Shown here: one piece after another, positions 63,710 to 64,000 of the stretch | Layout of the letters: each line of letters begins with the position of its first letter | How positions within the stretch are numbered: position 1 is the stretch's first letter | Origin: Rhizobium binae | GTDB lineage: Bacteria > Pseudomonadota > Alphaproteobacteria > Rhizobiales > Rhizobiaceae | Assembly (NCBI RefSeq): GCF_017357225.1 | Contig: NZ_CP071607.1 | Span: forward strand, 124,001-188,000 | Reading direction: 5' to 3' | DNA length: 64,000 nt | Position numbers and translations under genes: made by a program | The notes under the pieces: model-generated | What the model was told of the DNA's origin: nothing | Database searches by the model: none | Seen by the model: the letters and a program-made list of their open reading frames with translations, nothing else

Positions 63710-64000
63710 TTAGTGGTTACTGTGGTGTTCGTGGCGCTTGCGCGTGGCGGCCGCCTTCTTGGCCGAAGCCGAGCGTTCCTCCTTCGAGCGTGCCGCGGAT
63801 GCAGCGCCGCCGGCCCGGCCGCCCTTCTTGGAGGATTCATGCGTATCCTTCTTGCCGCGGCCAGACCCTGATTTGTTGCCGCCGCCGCTCTCCTTGTTGA
63901 CCGTCGCCCAGGCACGCCGTTCGGCCTCCTTCTCGGAAACGCCGCGATCCTCGTAGCTTTCCTCGATGTGCTCGGCCTTGCGCTTCTGCTTGTCGGTATA
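63710..64000 (-). CDS. Small basic plasmid-stabilisation-like protein (5' end outside window)
   Basis: The last 96 codons of a minus-strand gene whose start lies beyond position 64000. The visible part begins YTDKQKRKAEHIEESYEDRG and continues SEKEAERRAWATVNKESGGG, then KSGSGRGK. This is the signature of a widespread small protein often labelled plasmid stabilisation protein, of unproven function. The C-terminal 45 residues are Lys/Ala/Gly/Ser-rich and end in a His-rich tail (RKRHEHHSNH), resembling histone H1-like DNA-binding tails. The stop is TAA at 63712-63710. About ten residues are likely missing at the start. Confidence 0.8.
   Translation of the reverse strand, partial: YTDKQKRKAEHIEESYEDRGVSEKEAERRAWATVNKESGGGNKSGSGRGKKDTHESSKKGGRAGGAASAARSKEERSASAKKAAATRKRHEHHSNH

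Noticed and set aside
63575..63871. A 98-residue plus-strand gene near the right end
   Set aside because: It lies opposite the clearly recognisable small basic protein on the minus strand and shows no family feature.

Overview
The window looks like an accessory stretch of a GC-rich Alphaproteobacterium, most probably a Rhizobium (leguminosarum/etli group). I infer this from an intact agp alpha-galactoside operon in the gene order known from Sinorhizobium meliloti, a DUF1127 protein, the pcaR/pcaIJF arrangement, the number of oligopeptide-type ABC sugar importers and a short G/C-rich intergenic hairpin of a kind common in rhizobia. No replication, partition, rRNA or tRNA gene is visible, so chromosome versus large plasmid cannot be decided.

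Layout. 1-2.3 kb: a three-gene XRE-regulator cassette and a methyltransferase. 2.3-12.6 kb: agpT-agaL1-agpABCD-agaL2, uptake and hydrolysis of alpha-galactosides such as melibiose and raffinose, ending in a strong terminator. 12.6-18.1 kb: an O-methyltransferase, a small DUF551-like protein, a membrane GGDEF protein and the periplasmic protease Prc. 18.1-25.2 kb: a six-gene minus-strand cluster (cyclase-like/STAND ATPase/TPR protein, YcaO, TfuA, a gluzincin metalloprotease and two small proteins of unknown function). This has the make-up of a peptide or protein backbone-modification (thioamide or azoline) system with no recognisable precursor peptide, and is the most interesting part of the window. 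25.3-26.1 kb: a scar of two unrelated gene remnants. 26.2-29.3 kb: methyltransferase, DUF1127, AraC regulator and a PAS-GGDEF protein. 29.4-31.1 kb: a CdtB-like nuclease divergent from a protein with a possible beta-hairpin pore-forming segment. 31.3-34.3 kb: an HNH nuclease in AT-richer DNA and an adenylate cyclase-TPR protein.

34.6-43.1 kb: an arabinoside operon (ArsR-like regulator, GH51 arabinofuranosidase, complete oligopeptide-type ABC transporter). 43.2-46.2 kb: a di-haem cytochrome c peroxidase and an acid phosphatase-type phosphoesterase interrupted by one TAA codon. 46.3-49.8 kb: pcaR divergent from pcaIJF, the last steps of the beta-ketoadipate pathway. 49.8-54.1 kb: transglutaminase-like protein, GNAT acetyltransferase, MFS transporter and a universal stress protein. 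54.7-60.3 kb: SDR, glycogen-debranching enzyme GlgX, an overlapping topoisomerase IB/LigD-polymerase pair and a GST. 60.7-63.2 kb: three surface-glycan-type glycosyltransferase genes, two resembling family GT42. The window ends inside a small basic protein gene.

Together the genes describe a plant-associated soil bacterium equipped for plant sugars (alpha-galactosides, arabinosides) and aromatic acids, with several nucleotide-signalling proteins and accessory modules that may make modified peptides or toxins.
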